NCBI GenBank assembly: GCA_900549285.1
Contig: URNW01000006.1
Span: 1-57,387, forward strand
DNA: 57,387 nucleotides
DNA from: an uncultured Mycoplasmatota bacterium
GTDB taxonomy: Bacteria; Bacillota_I; Bacilli_A; RF39; UBA660
Reading direction: 5' to 3'
Positions within the stretch are counted from its first letter, which is position 1, and every line of letters starts with the position of its first letter. The position numbers were made by a program, and so were the translations under genes. The notes beneath the pieces were generated by a model. That model was not told the origin of the DNA. It saw nothing but the letters and a program-made list of their open reading frames with translations, and did not search any database. This document shows positions 34,647-42,652 of this stretch, piece by piece.

Positions 34647-35461
34647 ATGCAACAATTGTTTTTATTAGAAGAAAAATAGAAGAGATATATTTACAACTAA
34701 TGAAATTAGAAATTGATGGTTTAAAGGAAACATTAGATTTTCAAATCTTATTAGATGAAGTTAGAAAATTAGTTCAATTAGAATCACAAATTTTTATTAA
34801 TAGTAGTTTTGAATGGGCTTCTTTAAGTGAAGAAATAAATAAAAAAGTAAATCGTAAGGTTTTACCAGTTCATTTGGGTTGCTATAAGAATGCTTATCTT
34901 TTTCGTTTGAATTCTTTATTTGATACTTTAAGCGGGGATGATACGATTGAGTATGTTGATGCTTTAAATTATGATATTCATAGTATTATATTAAAGTGTT
35001 TAGAAAATATAATTGATAATGAGTATTATCAAGAAATTCGAGCAGATCTTTTGCGATTTAAGTATGATATTATTTTTTTAGATTATAATGTTGAGAGTGA
35101 TTTTCTTTTAGAAAATGATAGAGAAAATGTTATATTGAATAGTAGAAATTTTAAGAAAGAATTACCTAGTAGTAAATATGTTGATCAGGCTATTTTGATT
35201 CATGAATCATTAGAAGATATTCGATATCTTCGAGCTTTATCTATAGGATTTAATGAAAATTATTATTCTTTAAGTGTTATATATATTTTACATATTTTAT
35301 CTAGAATAGCTATGTGTGATGATGAATTATTGGTTTATATAATGGATGATTTTAATCATTTATTAGAAGATGATGAAATTCATGTAGATATTAAGAGATT
35401 TCTTCAGGAAATGGTGGAGATTTTTAAACAATTACAAAATGAAATTCATTTTAAACGTTAA
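34647..35461 (+). CDS. Helical protein of unknown function, start region frameshifted
   Basis: An intact frame runs from ATG 34700 to 35461 (253 residues), but that ATG has no ribosome binding site. A well-placed AGGAG (34636-34640) instead serves ATG 34647, which encodes MQQLFLLEEK and then hits a stop. Adding one A to the A5 run near 34670 would join the two as LLEEKIEEIYLQLMKLEIDG, continuing the helical heptad pattern. So the true protein is probably about 271 residues, and expression depends on slippage, a start at 34700, or the sequence being one base short. The product is acidic, mostly helical, with no recognised family. Confidence 0.55.
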
Positions 35462-35469
35462 TTTAGTTC

Positions 35470-35498
35470 TTGCTAAATCATAAAATATGGTATATAAT
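35470..35498 (+). promoter_or_regulatory. Promoter of the glyQS T-box transcript
   Basis: TTGCTA (35470-35475), 17 nt, TATAAT (35493-35498); predicted start near 35505. Confidence 0.65.
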
Positions 35499-35504
35499 CT
35501 ATTT

Positions 35505-35628
35505 ATATAAGCAATGAAGGAATTGGCAACTCTGGAGCTATATAGAAAAAAGATGATTTCTCTAGAAGAAATAAGTAGGGTGGAACCGCGGGTTAGCTCG
35601 TCCCTATGAATTTTTTCTAGAGTTTTTT
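35505..35628 (+). promoter_or_regulatory. Compact T-box riboswitch (glycine) with terminator
   Basis: The T-box core AGGGTGGAACCGCG is at 35577-35590, followed by the antiterminator 3' arm ending TCCCT. Only about 72 nt separate the predicted transcription start from that core. A short Stem I can be drawn from TATATAAGC pairing with GCTATATA, enclosing GGA/GGC triplets that could read tRNA-Gly. A terminator stem pairs 35560-35572 with 35610-35622, followed by seven T residues. It precedes glyQS, consistent with induction when tRNA-Gly is uncharged. The exact specifier codon is not certain. Confidence 0.85.
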
Positions 35629-35641
35629 ATTAGGAGGGTTT

Positions 35642-35989
35642 ATGTAGGATTTAGTAAAAGAAATAAAGCAGATAGCTTTATTGGAAAATGAAATTGGACT
35701 TTTAGTCAGAAAAATTGATTTTATTGAGATGGAAAAACAAGTTAGAGATGATTATTGTCTTTTTTCGATAGATCAATATTTAAGTTATTTAAAGCAAAAA
35801 ATAGAAGTTCAAGAAGATATGTTGGAAGCATTAAGAGAAGAGGTTCTTTCAATTTATAGTTTAACACAATTGTATATAGCTTATGAACAACTATCTTTAC
35901 AAGAATATGTAAACGATAAATTAGATATTATATTTGTTATTTTTGATTTGATAGATAGAAAAGAAATGAGTATAGAAAGAGGGAGATAA
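35642..35989 (+). CDS. Small helical protein upstream of glyQS, start disrupted
   Basis: The frame is open to 35989. Its natural start is ATG 35642 with TAGGAGGG upstream, but the second codon is TAG, so initiation there gives a start-stop. The next in-frame candidate is TTG 35681, giving 102 residues (MENEIGLLVRKIDFIEMEKQ). The product is helical and charged, with no recognised family. It is 1 nt before glyQS and under the same T-box, so it may simply carry ribosomes to glyQS. A pseudogene is also possible. Confidence 0.5.
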
Positions 35990-35990
35990 A

Positions 35991-37367
35991 ATGAATAGAA
36001 TTACTCAGGAAGAAATAGTGAATTATGCTAAACAATATGGCTTTATTTTTCAGGGAAGTGAAATTTATGGAGGTTTAGCTAATACTTGGGATTATGGACC
36101 ATTAGGAAGAGAATTAAAAGAAAATTTAAGACGAGCTTGGTGGAAAAAATTTGTACAAGAAAATCCATATAATTATGGACTTGATAGTGCTATTCTTATG
36201 AATCCAGAAGTATGGGTAGCTAGTGGTCATGTAACAAATTTTAATGATCCATTAGTAGATTGTAAAGCTTGTAAATCAAGATTTAGAGCTGATAAATTGA
36301 TTGAAGAACATACTAAGGGAGCAATAACTGGTGATGGTTGGAGTAATGAGGAGTTAGAAAATTATCTTATTACACATGAAATTAAATGTCCTAAGTGTGG
36401 GAAACAAGATTTTACTTCTATTCGTAAGTTTAATTTACTTTTTGAAACTCACCAAGGAGTTACTGAAGATAATAAGTCAAAAGTATATTTAAGAGGAGAA
36501 ACGGCTCAGGGAATATTTGTTAATTTCTTAAATGTACAAAGAAGTATGAGAACTAAAGTTCCTTTTGGTATTTGTCAAACGGGTAAAAGTTTTAGAAATG
36601 AAATTACTCCTGGAAATTTTATTTTTAGAACAAGAGAGTTTGAACAAATGGAGTTAGAATTTTTTTGCCGACCTGGTGATGATTTAGAGTGGTTTGGATA
36701 TTGGAAAAATTTTTGCTTGGATTTCTTGAAAACTTTGGGTATTAAAAAAGAAAATTTAAGATATCGAGATCATGAAAAAGAAGAATTATCTTTTTATAGT
36801 AAAGCAACTACAGATATAGAATACTTATTTCCAATGGGATGGGGAGAACTATGGGGTGTTGCTGATCGAACAGATTATGATTTAGGTGTTCATATGGAAC
36901 ATTCTGGAGTTGATTTAAGATATTTAGATCCAGAAACTAATGAAAAATATTTACCTTATGTAATTGAGCCTAGTGTTGGATTAGATCGTTTATTATATGC
37001 TATTTTAACAGATGCTTATCATAAAGAAAAATTAAATAATGGAGAAAGAGAAGTATTAAAAATTCATCCATCTTTAGCTCCTTATAAAGTAACAATTTTA
37101 CCATTAATTAAGAAAGTTCATGGAGATAAAGCTATGGATTTATATGGAGATCTAGCTAAATATTTTATGTGTACAATAGATACTTCTGGCTCTATTGGTA
37201 AAAGATATAGAAGAAGTGATGCTATAGGTACACCGCTTTGCATTACTGTAGATGATGAGACTATTAATAATGATACTGTTACAGTGAGAAATAGAGATAC
37301 TATGGAACAAATTACATTACCTATTAGTGAACTAAAAGATTATATTGAGGATATAATTAAATTTTAA
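35991..37367 (+). CDS. glyQS: Glycyl-tRNA synthetase, single-chain alpha2 type
   Basis: A 458-residue class II aminoacyl-tRNA synthetase of the homodimeric type, the usual length for Bacilli. Motifs include the N-terminal QGSEIYGGLANTWDYGPLG, the CxxC zinc pairs around CKACKSRF and CPKCGKQDF, motif 2 FRNEITPGNFIFRTREFEQ, glycine-recognising E residues near MEHSGVDLRYLD, motif 3 PSVGLDRLL and the anticodon-binding C-terminal domain. It charges tRNA-Gly in the cytoplasm. A T-box leader regulates the transcript. Confidence 0.97.
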   Translation: MNRITQEEIVNYAKQYGFIFQGSEIYGGLANTWDYGPLGRELKENLRRAWWKKFVQENPYNYGLDSAILMNPEVWVASGHVTNFNDPLVDCKACKSRFRADKLIEEHTKGAITGDGWSNEELENYLITHEIKCPKCGKQDFTSIRKFNLLFETHQGVTEDNKSKVYLRGETAQGIFVNFLNVQRSMRTKVPFGICQTGKSFRNEITPGNFIFRTREFEQMELEFFCRPGDDLEWFGYWKNFCLDFLKTLGIKKENLRYRDHEKEELSFYSKATTDIEYLFPMGWGELWGVADRTDYDLGVHMEHSGVDLRYLDPETNEKYLPYVIEPSVGLDRLLYAILTDAYHKEKLNNGEREVLKIHPSLAPYKVTILPLIKKVHGDKAMDLYGDLAKYFMCTIDTSGSIGKRYRRSDAIGTPLCITVDDETINNDTVTVRNRDTMEQITLPISELKDYIEDIIKF

Positions 37368-37368
37368 C

Positions 37369-37396
37369 TTGTATTTATTAAAAAATAAATTATAAT
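37369..37396 (+). promoter_or_regulatory. Promoter of candidate small RNA
   Basis: TTGTAT (37369-37374), 16 nt, TATAAT (37391-37396), directly after the glyQS stop codon and not leading to any ORF. Confidence 0.45.
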
Positions 37397-37403
37397 TACT
37401 TTA

Positions 37404-37484
37404 GTAGAGCATTAGGTATAAATGCCTACTTTTTGTGGTAGACATTAACCGTCATGTTTTATGATGATGGTTGATGTCTTTTTT
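37404..37484 (+). ncRNA. Candidate small RNA downstream of glyQS
   Basis: From the predicted start near 37404 there is a hairpin GCATT/AATGC, a second CTAC/GTAG hairpin, and then a strong terminator (37440-37484: AGACAT with ATGTCT and AACC with GGTT, ending in six T). No ORF lies within. It may be an 80-nt sRNA or just the glyQS terminator with an accidental upstream promoter. No known RNA family is recognised. Confidence 0.4.
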
Positions 37485-37714
37485 AGTTGAAATCAATTTA
37501 TAAGTTTAGAAAATGCATTCTTCAATTAACTAATCTCCACACATTCTCTCAACCCAAAACCCTACAAGGAGGTAAGGCAATAGAAATTTGTCTAGTTTAG
37601 TAGATATCAGCCTAATGCTCGAGTATTTATTATGAATGTTTGGGATTAAAAAAATAAGAAAAAGCGTTCGACAGAATTTGACGATTTGTCGAAAATATCA
37701 AAAAAATACCTTAG
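37485..37714. other. Intergenic stretch with inverted repeats
   Basis: No gene is seen. A locally GC-richer patch (37541-37580) contains a run of cytosines followed by AAGGAGGT that leads to no ORF. CCTAATGCTC at 37611-37620 is a perfect inverted repeat of GAGCATTAGG at 37407-37416. TTCGACA (37667-37673) and TGTCGAA (37687-37693) form another perfect 7-bp inverted repeat. Confidence 0.45.
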
Positions 37715-37727
37715 TTATTTAAGGTAT
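37700..37727 (-). terminator. Terminator of the double-XRE gene
   Basis: ATACCTTA-GTTATT-TAAGGTAT, with the A run 37700-37706 giving a U tract on the minus strand; overlaps the 3' end of the gene. Confidence 0.75.
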
Positions 37728-38170
37728 TTTGGGTTATCTATTTTACCTAGAAGGTAGTCAGCAGAGATGTGATATTTTTTACAGATTGTGTATAAAAAAG
37801 GGGTAGCAATTATGCTTCTAGCTGTTTCATAATTACCAATTGTGCCTTTAACTACTTTTAATAAATCTGCTAATTTTTCTTGGCTAAGTTTATTTTCTTT
37901 ACGAAATTCTTTTAATCTATTTTTCATGATTTCTGGTTTAATTTCTGCATTAGTATGTTCATATTTAATTATATTAGTAAAATCAAATATATAGTCTAAA
38001 GAAACATTAAAATAATTACATAAAGAATTTAAGTGTTTAATGGGAATAATGGTATATTCTTTTTCAAAGTGATGAAAGGCTTGTTTTGTAACATTTATAT
38101 GTTTTCCCAAGTTTTCTTGAGTTAATCCATTTCGTTCTCTTAATTTTTTTAATCTATTTCCATACATCAT
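37715..38170 (-). CDS. Transcriptional regulator with two tandem XRE HTH domains
   Basis: A 151-residue protein consisting almost entirely of two Cro/C1-type helix-turn-helix domains. Domain 1 (about 5-62) reads NRLKKLRERNGLTQENLGKH, then VTKQAFHHFEKE. Domain 2 (about 83-145) reads RLKEFRKENKLSQEKLADLL, then VVKGTIGNYETARS, ending SADYLLGKID. Two HTHs in one chain suggest binding an asymmetric or paired site. It is divergent from the DGR target gene (199-nt gap), so control of that gene is plausible but unproven. Confidence 0.85.
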   Translation of the reverse strand: MMYGNRLKKLRERNGLTQENLGKHINVTKQAFHHFEKEYTIIPIKHLNSLCNYFNVSLDYIFDFTNIIKYEHTNAEIKPEIMKNRLKEFRKENKLSQEKLADLLKVVKGTIGNYETARSIIATPFLYTICKKYHISADYLLGKIDNPKYLK

Positions 38171-38247
38171 ATATTTATATCACCAAACAAATTTTCTCAT
38201 AAGTAAATTATTATCATTTAATTAGTATCCTAATAATGAGATTTTTC

Positions 38248-38276
38248 TTGACTTTTAATCTAGTTATATTTATAAT
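38248..38276 (+). promoter_or_regulatory. Promoter of the DGR target gene
   Basis: TTGACT (38248-38253), 17 nt, TATAAT (38271-38276). The predicted leader of about 87 nt contains GCTAGG/CCTAGC pairing arms and a direct repeat of AATCATATG. Confidence 0.7.
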
Positions 38277-38369
38277 TTAACTATAAGCTAGGAAACTAAT
38301 CATATGTCTATGATAGATTATTTTAATATTATTTAAAATGAAGCCTAGCATCATGTTAGGAGTAATCAT

Positions 38370-39677
38370 ATGGAAATAGAAACTTTAAAGAGAAGCCATT
38401 TAAAAAGAAATATTGTAATAGCTGTGGTAGTAGTAGTGATTATTAGTGCAATTACTTTAACTTTTACTAGAGCAAAATATAAAACAACAGAATCTATACC
38501 TTTAGTAAATGGAACAATTAACTATACACCATATGATTTAAAGATGGTTGCTATGTATCAAGAAGAAAATGGAGAATATAAAAGTATAGACACAGTACCA
38601 ACTAGTGGATATACTTTAAATGAAGAGAAAAGCTATTGTGAAGTAAATGATACAAAAGATGAAAGTATATCTATGGAATATAAAGATGGAAAAGTGTATA
38701 TAGGAGTAAGTAAAAAAGGAACAAAATGTTATTTATATTTTGATGTACAATTATGTCAAGGAGAAGCTTGTAATACAATATTAGCAAATAAAGAAATTAA
38801 AACAAGAAGTTTACCGTTTACAACTAGTACAAAGGTAACCGATACCACAACAGAAGTAATATATCAAGCAGAAGATGACTGGGGAGATACGTATTACTTC
38901 GCAGGTAACCCAACAGATAACTGGGTAAAATTTGCAGGATTTTACTGGAGAATTATCAGAATCAATGGAGATGGATCAATCCGTATGATCTATCAAGGAA
39001 CAAGTGCAAATACAACTGGTACAGGAACGCAATTACAGGAAAGTGCATTTAATTCAAGTTATAACCGAAGTGAATATGTTGGATACATGTACACAAGTGG
39101 ACAACAACATGGAAATACAACAGATAGTCCAATAAAAGATATAGTAGATAGTTGGTATAGTAGTAATTTAGCAAGTTATGCAGACAAGATCAGTAAAGAA
39201 GCAGGATTCTGTGGGGATAGAAATATGGCGAGTGGATCATCATGGAGTAGTACTCCAAGTAGTACAATCTACTATGCAGGATATGGAAGATTAGTACAAA
39301 AAAGTAGTAGTGTAAACCCGACATTTAAGTGCAGTAACAGTACAGATTTGTATACTGTAAGTGGAAGTAGTAAAGGAAATAAAGCATTATCTAATCCAGT
39401 AGGATTAATAACAGCAGATGAAGTAACTATGGCAGGATTACCATGGAGTGGAAGTACAACAAGTAATTACTTATATACAGGACAATATTATTGGACAATG
39501 TCTCCGTATAGCTTTGGCGGCAGTTTTGCTAGCGTGTTCCGTGTGGATTCGGATGGCAGCCTCAACTACAGCTGGGTGAATAACTCGTTTGGTGTGCGCC
39601 CAGTTATCAATTTACGGTCTGATATTACAATTTTATCTGGTGATGGTACTAGTTCTAATCCTTATGTTATTTTATAA
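38370..39677 (+). CDS. Surface protein with hypervariable lectin-like C-terminus (DGR target)
   Basis: A 435-residue membrane-anchored protein. One N-terminal helix (about residues 14-33, RNIVIAVVVVVIISAITLTF) anchors an extracellular stalk with paired cysteines, then a globular C-terminal domain of about 250 residues. Conserved blocks such as FAGFYWRIIRINGDGS, SKEAGFCGDRN, NPVGLITADEVTMAGLPWSG and YYWTMSPY surround a variable segment and end GVRPVINL. This resembles the C-type-lectin/FGE-sulfatase-like domains diversified by DGRs. The variable segment (39499-39602) matches the template repeat at 55074-55183. AGGAG precedes ATG 38370. It probably displays a binding surface outside the cell. 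Confidence 0.78.
   Translation: MEIETLKRSHLKRNIVIAVVVVVIISAITLTFTRAKYKTTESIPLVNGTINYTPYDLKMVAMYQEENGEYKSIDTVPTSGYTLNEEKSYCEVNDTKDESISMEYKDGKVYIGVSKKGTKCYLYFDVQLCQGEACNTILANKEIKTRSLPFTTSTKVTDTTTEVIYQAEDDWGDTYYFAGNPTDNWVKFAGFYWRIIRINGDGSIRMIYQGTSANTTGTGTQLQESAFNSSYNRSEYVGYMYTSGQQHGNTTDSPIKDIVDSWYSSNLASYADKISKEAGFCGDRNMASGSSWSSTPSSTIYYAGYGRLVQKSSSVNPTFKCSNSTDLYTVSGSSKGNKALSNPVGLITADEVTMAGLPWSGSTTSNYLYTGQYYWTMSPYSFGGSFASVFRVDSDGSLNYSWVNNSFGVRPVINLRSDITILSGDGTSSNPYVIL
39499..39602 (+). repeat. DGR variable repeat (VR)
   Basis: Begins TGTCTCCGTATA and ends GGTGTGCGCCCA, identical to the two ends of the template repeat at 55074. Between them it encodes SPYSFGGSFASVFRVDSDG and continues to NNSFGVRP. 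It is two codons shorter than the TR. Its GC-rich codons (GGC, GTG, TCG, CTC, CGC) stand out in a gene otherwise using AT-rich codons. The GC-rich 3' end would be the mutagenic-homing initiation site. Confidence 0.8.
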
Positions 39678-39696
39678 GAGCTTAAGCTCTTTTTTC
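39676..39696 (+). terminator. Terminator of the DGR target gene
   Basis: AAGAGC-TTAA-GCTCTT followed by T residues, overlapping the stop codon. It lies 74 nt after the VR, so it could also serve as the structured element DGRs often have downstream of the VR. Confidence 0.8.
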
Positions 39697-39778
39697 TTTT
39701 GAATTTTCTTTAAATATATTTATTAATAAGGGAGTTATGTGTTATAATTTTGGTAGATTTAGTCTTGGGGATGGTATT

Positions 39779-41050
39779 ATGAGGTTAATTACGTTGTTAC
39801 CTGCTGATCAATATGTAGTAGTAAATAAGACAATTTTAACAGAGATTGACAAGAAAAATTTAATTAATTTGTATGAGCCAATTATTGGTTTTGGGGCAGT
39901 TAGTCTATATCTTACTTTGTGGAGTGATTTAGACACTTTAGAGCTTATGAGCAGAGATTTTACTCATCATCATTTAATGAGTATTTTAAAGTGTAGTTTA
40001 GAGGGAATTAAGCAAGCAAGAGAAGCATTAGAAGCGGTTGGTCTTATGAAGACATATTTTAAAGAAGGGAATATTAATTCTTATGTGTATGAGCTTTATT
40101 CTCCTCTTGCTGCTTCAGAATTTTTTAGTAATCCTATTTTAAATATTGTTTTATATAATAATGTTGGAGAAGAGGAGTATCATTCTTTAAAAAAAATATA
40201 TCGTAAGGTAAATGTAGATTTAAAAGATTATATTGAAGTAACAAAGACTTTAAATGAAACTTTTGAGTCTACTAGTGTGCCGATTGTAGAGGCTAGGAGT
40301 AGGGAAGTATTACCTTTAAATATTGAAAGTGATATTGATTTTGATTTAATTATCAGTAGTATTCCTAAGGGCATTCTAAATGAAAAAGCAATTAATAAAA
40401 AGATAAAAGAATTAATTATTAATCTTTCTTTTATCTATGATTTGGATACTCTAAAAATGATTGAACTTATTCGAGCTAGTTTAAATGAAAAGGGTATTAT
40501 AGAAAAAGAGACGTTAAGAAAAAATGCTCGTAAATATTATCAATTTAATCATGGAAGTTTGCCTACTTTGGTTTATCGAACTCAGCCTGAATATTTAAAA
40601 ACTCCCATTGGAGATACTTCTAAAAAAGGTCGTATTATTGGAGTGTTTGAAAATACTAGTCCTTATGATTTTTTAAAGAGTAAGTATCATGGGTCGAATC
40701 CTACTTCAAGAGATTTAAAGTTACTTGAGATGTTAATGATTGATTTAGAGCTTAATCCAGCTGTTGTTAATGTTTTGCTTGACTATGTATTAAAAAAGAA
40801 TAATAATAAACTAAGTGCTAGTTATGTGGAGACTATTGCAGGACAATGGAAAAGAGCGGGAGTGAAAACAGCTAGAGAAGCAATGGATTTAGCAGAGAAA
40901 GAACATAAGAAATCTCAAAAAAGTGGAGATAAAAAATTTACTAAAACACTAAAAGAAGTACCTGTTCCTGTATGGTTTGATAAAACATTAGAGAAAGCGG
41001 AAGTTAGTGAAGAAGAAAGAAAAGAATTGGAAGAATTATTAAAGATATAG
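39779..41050 (+). CDS. dnaB: Replication initiation and membrane attachment protein DnaB
   Basis: About 424 residues, matching Firmicutes DnaB (not the helicase). The N-terminal winged-helix region has ADQYVVVNKTILTEIDKKNL and NLYEPIIGFGAVSLYLTL; the C-terminal DnaB_2-type domain includes LKLLEMLMIDLELNPAVVNV and IAGQWKRAGVKTAREAM. It helps load the replicative helicase at oriC and restart forks. ATG 39779 is preferred: GGGGATGG precedes it, and a TATAAT at 39743-39748 lies within the longer upstream frame. dnaI follows by 11 nt. Confidence 0.9.
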   Translation: MRLITLLPADQYVVVNKTILTEIDKKNLINLYEPIIGFGAVSLYLTLWSDLDTLELMSRDFTHHHLMSILKCSLEGIKQAREALEAVGLMKTYFKEGNINSYVYELYSPLAASEFFSNPILNIVLYNNVGEEEYHSLKKIYRKVNVDLKDYIEVTKTLNETFESTSVPIVEARSREVLPLNIESDIDFDLIISSIPKGILNEKAINKKIKELIINLSFIYDLDTLKMIELIRASLNEKGIIEKETLRKNARKYYQFNHGSLPTLVYRTQPEYLKTPIGDTSKKGRIIGVFENTSPYDFLKSKYHGSNPTSRDLKLLEMLMIDLELNPAVVNVLLDYVLKKNNNKLSASYVETIAGQWKRAGVKTAREAMDLAEKEHKKSQKSGDKKFTKTLKEVPVPVWFDKTLEKAEVSEEERKELEELLKI

Positions 41051-41061
41051 GATGTGATTGG

Positions 41062-41955
41062 ATGGAAAGTTTAAAAAATACTACTCAAGTTCAAAATTTA
41101 CAAAAAGAATTATTGAAAAATTATCATGAAAATTTAAGAGATCCTAGTTTTAAAGAACTTGTTTTAAAATTACATTTAGATGATAAGATTGGAGCAATTA
41201 ATAATTCACAATTAGAAGATAGTGTAAAAGAAATTAAGAATTGTAAGGATTGTAAGGGATTATATTTTTGTAAGAATAAAGTAATGGGACATTATTTATA
41301 TCCTAAAAAAACTAGTAATATTTTAGATTTAGTTTATGTTCCTTGTAAATATAAGAAAGAAAATGATCGTTTATTAGAACTAAAAAATACTTCAAATAAA
41401 GAGCTTTTAAATGCTCGTTTTGAAAAGATTGATGTAAAAGATAAGAATCGTGTAGAAGTTATTAAATGGATTAAAAAGTTTTATGATGAATTTGACTGTT
41501 ATAAAGATATGTTGGGACTTTTTTTACATGGTTCTTTTGGAAGTGGAAAAAGTTTCTTAATTTATGCATTATTGAATGAGTTACATATTAATAAAAAAAT
41601 AGATTTTATCGCTTTATATTTTCCTGATGTGTTAAAAGATTTAAAGGAAGATTGGGATACCTATAATAGTAAGATGGAAAGATATTCAACAGTTCCTATT
41701 TTACTTTTAGATGATATTGGTGCTGAACAAGTTAGTGAGTGGGGGAGAGATGAAGTTTTAGGAACTATTTTACAAAATCGAATGAATAATCATCTAACTA
41801 CTTTCTTTACATCAAATTTAACTATTGAAGAATTAGAATATCATTTATCTTTAGCTAAAAGTAGTTTAGATAAGGTTAAGGCTAGAAGAATTATTGAAAG
41901 AATTAAGCAGTTGACAGTAGATATGGAACTAGTAACAAATAATAAAAGGAAATAA
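41062..41955 (+). CDS. dnaI: Helicase loader DnaI
   Basis: A 297-residue AAA+ ATPase. The N-terminal domain has zinc-type cysteines (NCKDCKGLYFC). The ATPase domain has Walker A HGSFGSGKSFL (about 155-165), Walker B ILLLDDIGAEQ (about 213-223), sensor FFTSNLT and the arginine-finger region RIIERIKQL. DnaI loads the DnaC helicase onto DNA with DnaB and DnaD. The dnaB-dnaI order is the conserved Bacillus arrangement. Confidence 0.93.
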   Translation: MESLKNTTQVQNLQKELLKNYHENLRDPSFKELVLKLHLDDKIGAINNSQLEDSVKEIKNCKDCKGLYFCKNKVMGHYLYPKKTSNILDLVYVPCKYKKENDRLLELKNTSNKELLNARFEKIDVKDKNRVEVIKWIKKFYDEFDCYKDMLGLFLHGSFGSGKSFLIYALLNELHINKKIDFIALYFPDVLKDLKEDWDTYNSKMERYSTVPILLLDDIGAEQVSEWGRDEVLGTILQNRMNNHLTTFFTSNLTIEELEYHLSLAKSSLDKVKARRIIERIKQLTVDMELVTNNKRK

Positions 41956-41980
41956 AAATGACTAATTATTAGTCATTTTT
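41954..41980. terminator. Bidirectional terminator after dnaI
   Basis: AAAAATGACTAA pairs with TTAGTCATTTTT around a two- to four-base loop, with T runs on each strand; it also ends the convergent thioredoxin-like gene. Confidence 0.8.
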
Positions 41981-42571
41981 ATTTAGTAGTTCTTCTTCTA
42001 CTTTTAAATTAGGGTTTTCTTTTAATATTTGCTTAATTATATCTTGGTATTCAGCATTTTGATAAGAAGTTTCTATTTCTTTTTTTATTCCTTCTTTCAT
42101 ACCATCTGCAAATCCTCTTTTCGCATAGTTATTTCCAATTATTATGAGAGGAACTGAATTTTTAATTTCAATATTTAATTTTTGAGATACTAGGTGCATT
42201 AATTCCTCATTTTCTTGGTTCTTCCATACTTCATATGTTTTAATTTCTAAATAAGAATAATTATTCATAATTGATTTTAGAAATTCAATTGCATTTTCAC
42301 AGAAATGACATCCTTCACCACGAAATAAGTATACTGTTATTTGTTTTTCTTCTGTGTTTGCTGGATCTTTTTCACTTTGGTTAGAATCATTATTTAGATT
42401 TTCACTTGAAGAATTATTATCTATATTTGTTGAGTAATCTTGATTTGAAATTACTTGTTTATCTTCTTGGGATTTATGATTATATATAAAATAGAAAATG
42501 AAGAATGTTAATACTAAAATTAATAATGTTATTATAATACCACCTATTATTATTTTGGTTTCTTTTTTCAT
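41969..42571 (-). CDS. Membrane-anchored thioredoxin-like protein
   Basis: About 200 residues. An N-terminal membrane helix (about 8-30) is followed by a Ser/Asn/Asp-rich linker and then a thioredoxin fold beginning ITVYLFRGEGCHFCENAIEF. The redox motif CHFC is near residue 95, and the cis-proline loop NSVPLIIIGN is present. It probably reduces or isomerises disulfides outside the membrane. ATG 42571 is chosen because AGGTGAT sits before it on the minus strand; a longer GTG start would lie in that site. Confidence 0.78.
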   Translation of the reverse strand: MKKETKIIIGGIIITLLILVLTFFIFYFIYNHKSQEDKQVISNQDYSTNIDNNSSSENLNNDSNQSEKDPANTEEKQITVYLFRGEGCHFCENAIEFLKSIMNNYSYLEIKTYEVWKNQENEELMHLVSQKLNIEIKNSVPLIIIGNNYAKRGFADGMKEGIKKEIETSYQNAEYQDIIKQILKENPNLKVEEELLNKND

Positions 42572-42652
42572 TTGAATCACCTAATACCTATTATATAGTA
42601 ATATACGTTTGGAGGCAAGCAGAAAATAATGTCAATAAAGTGTTAAGATGTT

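Noticed and set aside
37541..37580. preQ1-like or other riboswitch (C-rich run followed by AAGGAGG)
   Set aside because: The apparent ribosome binding site leads to no ORF and the expected hairpin is missing.
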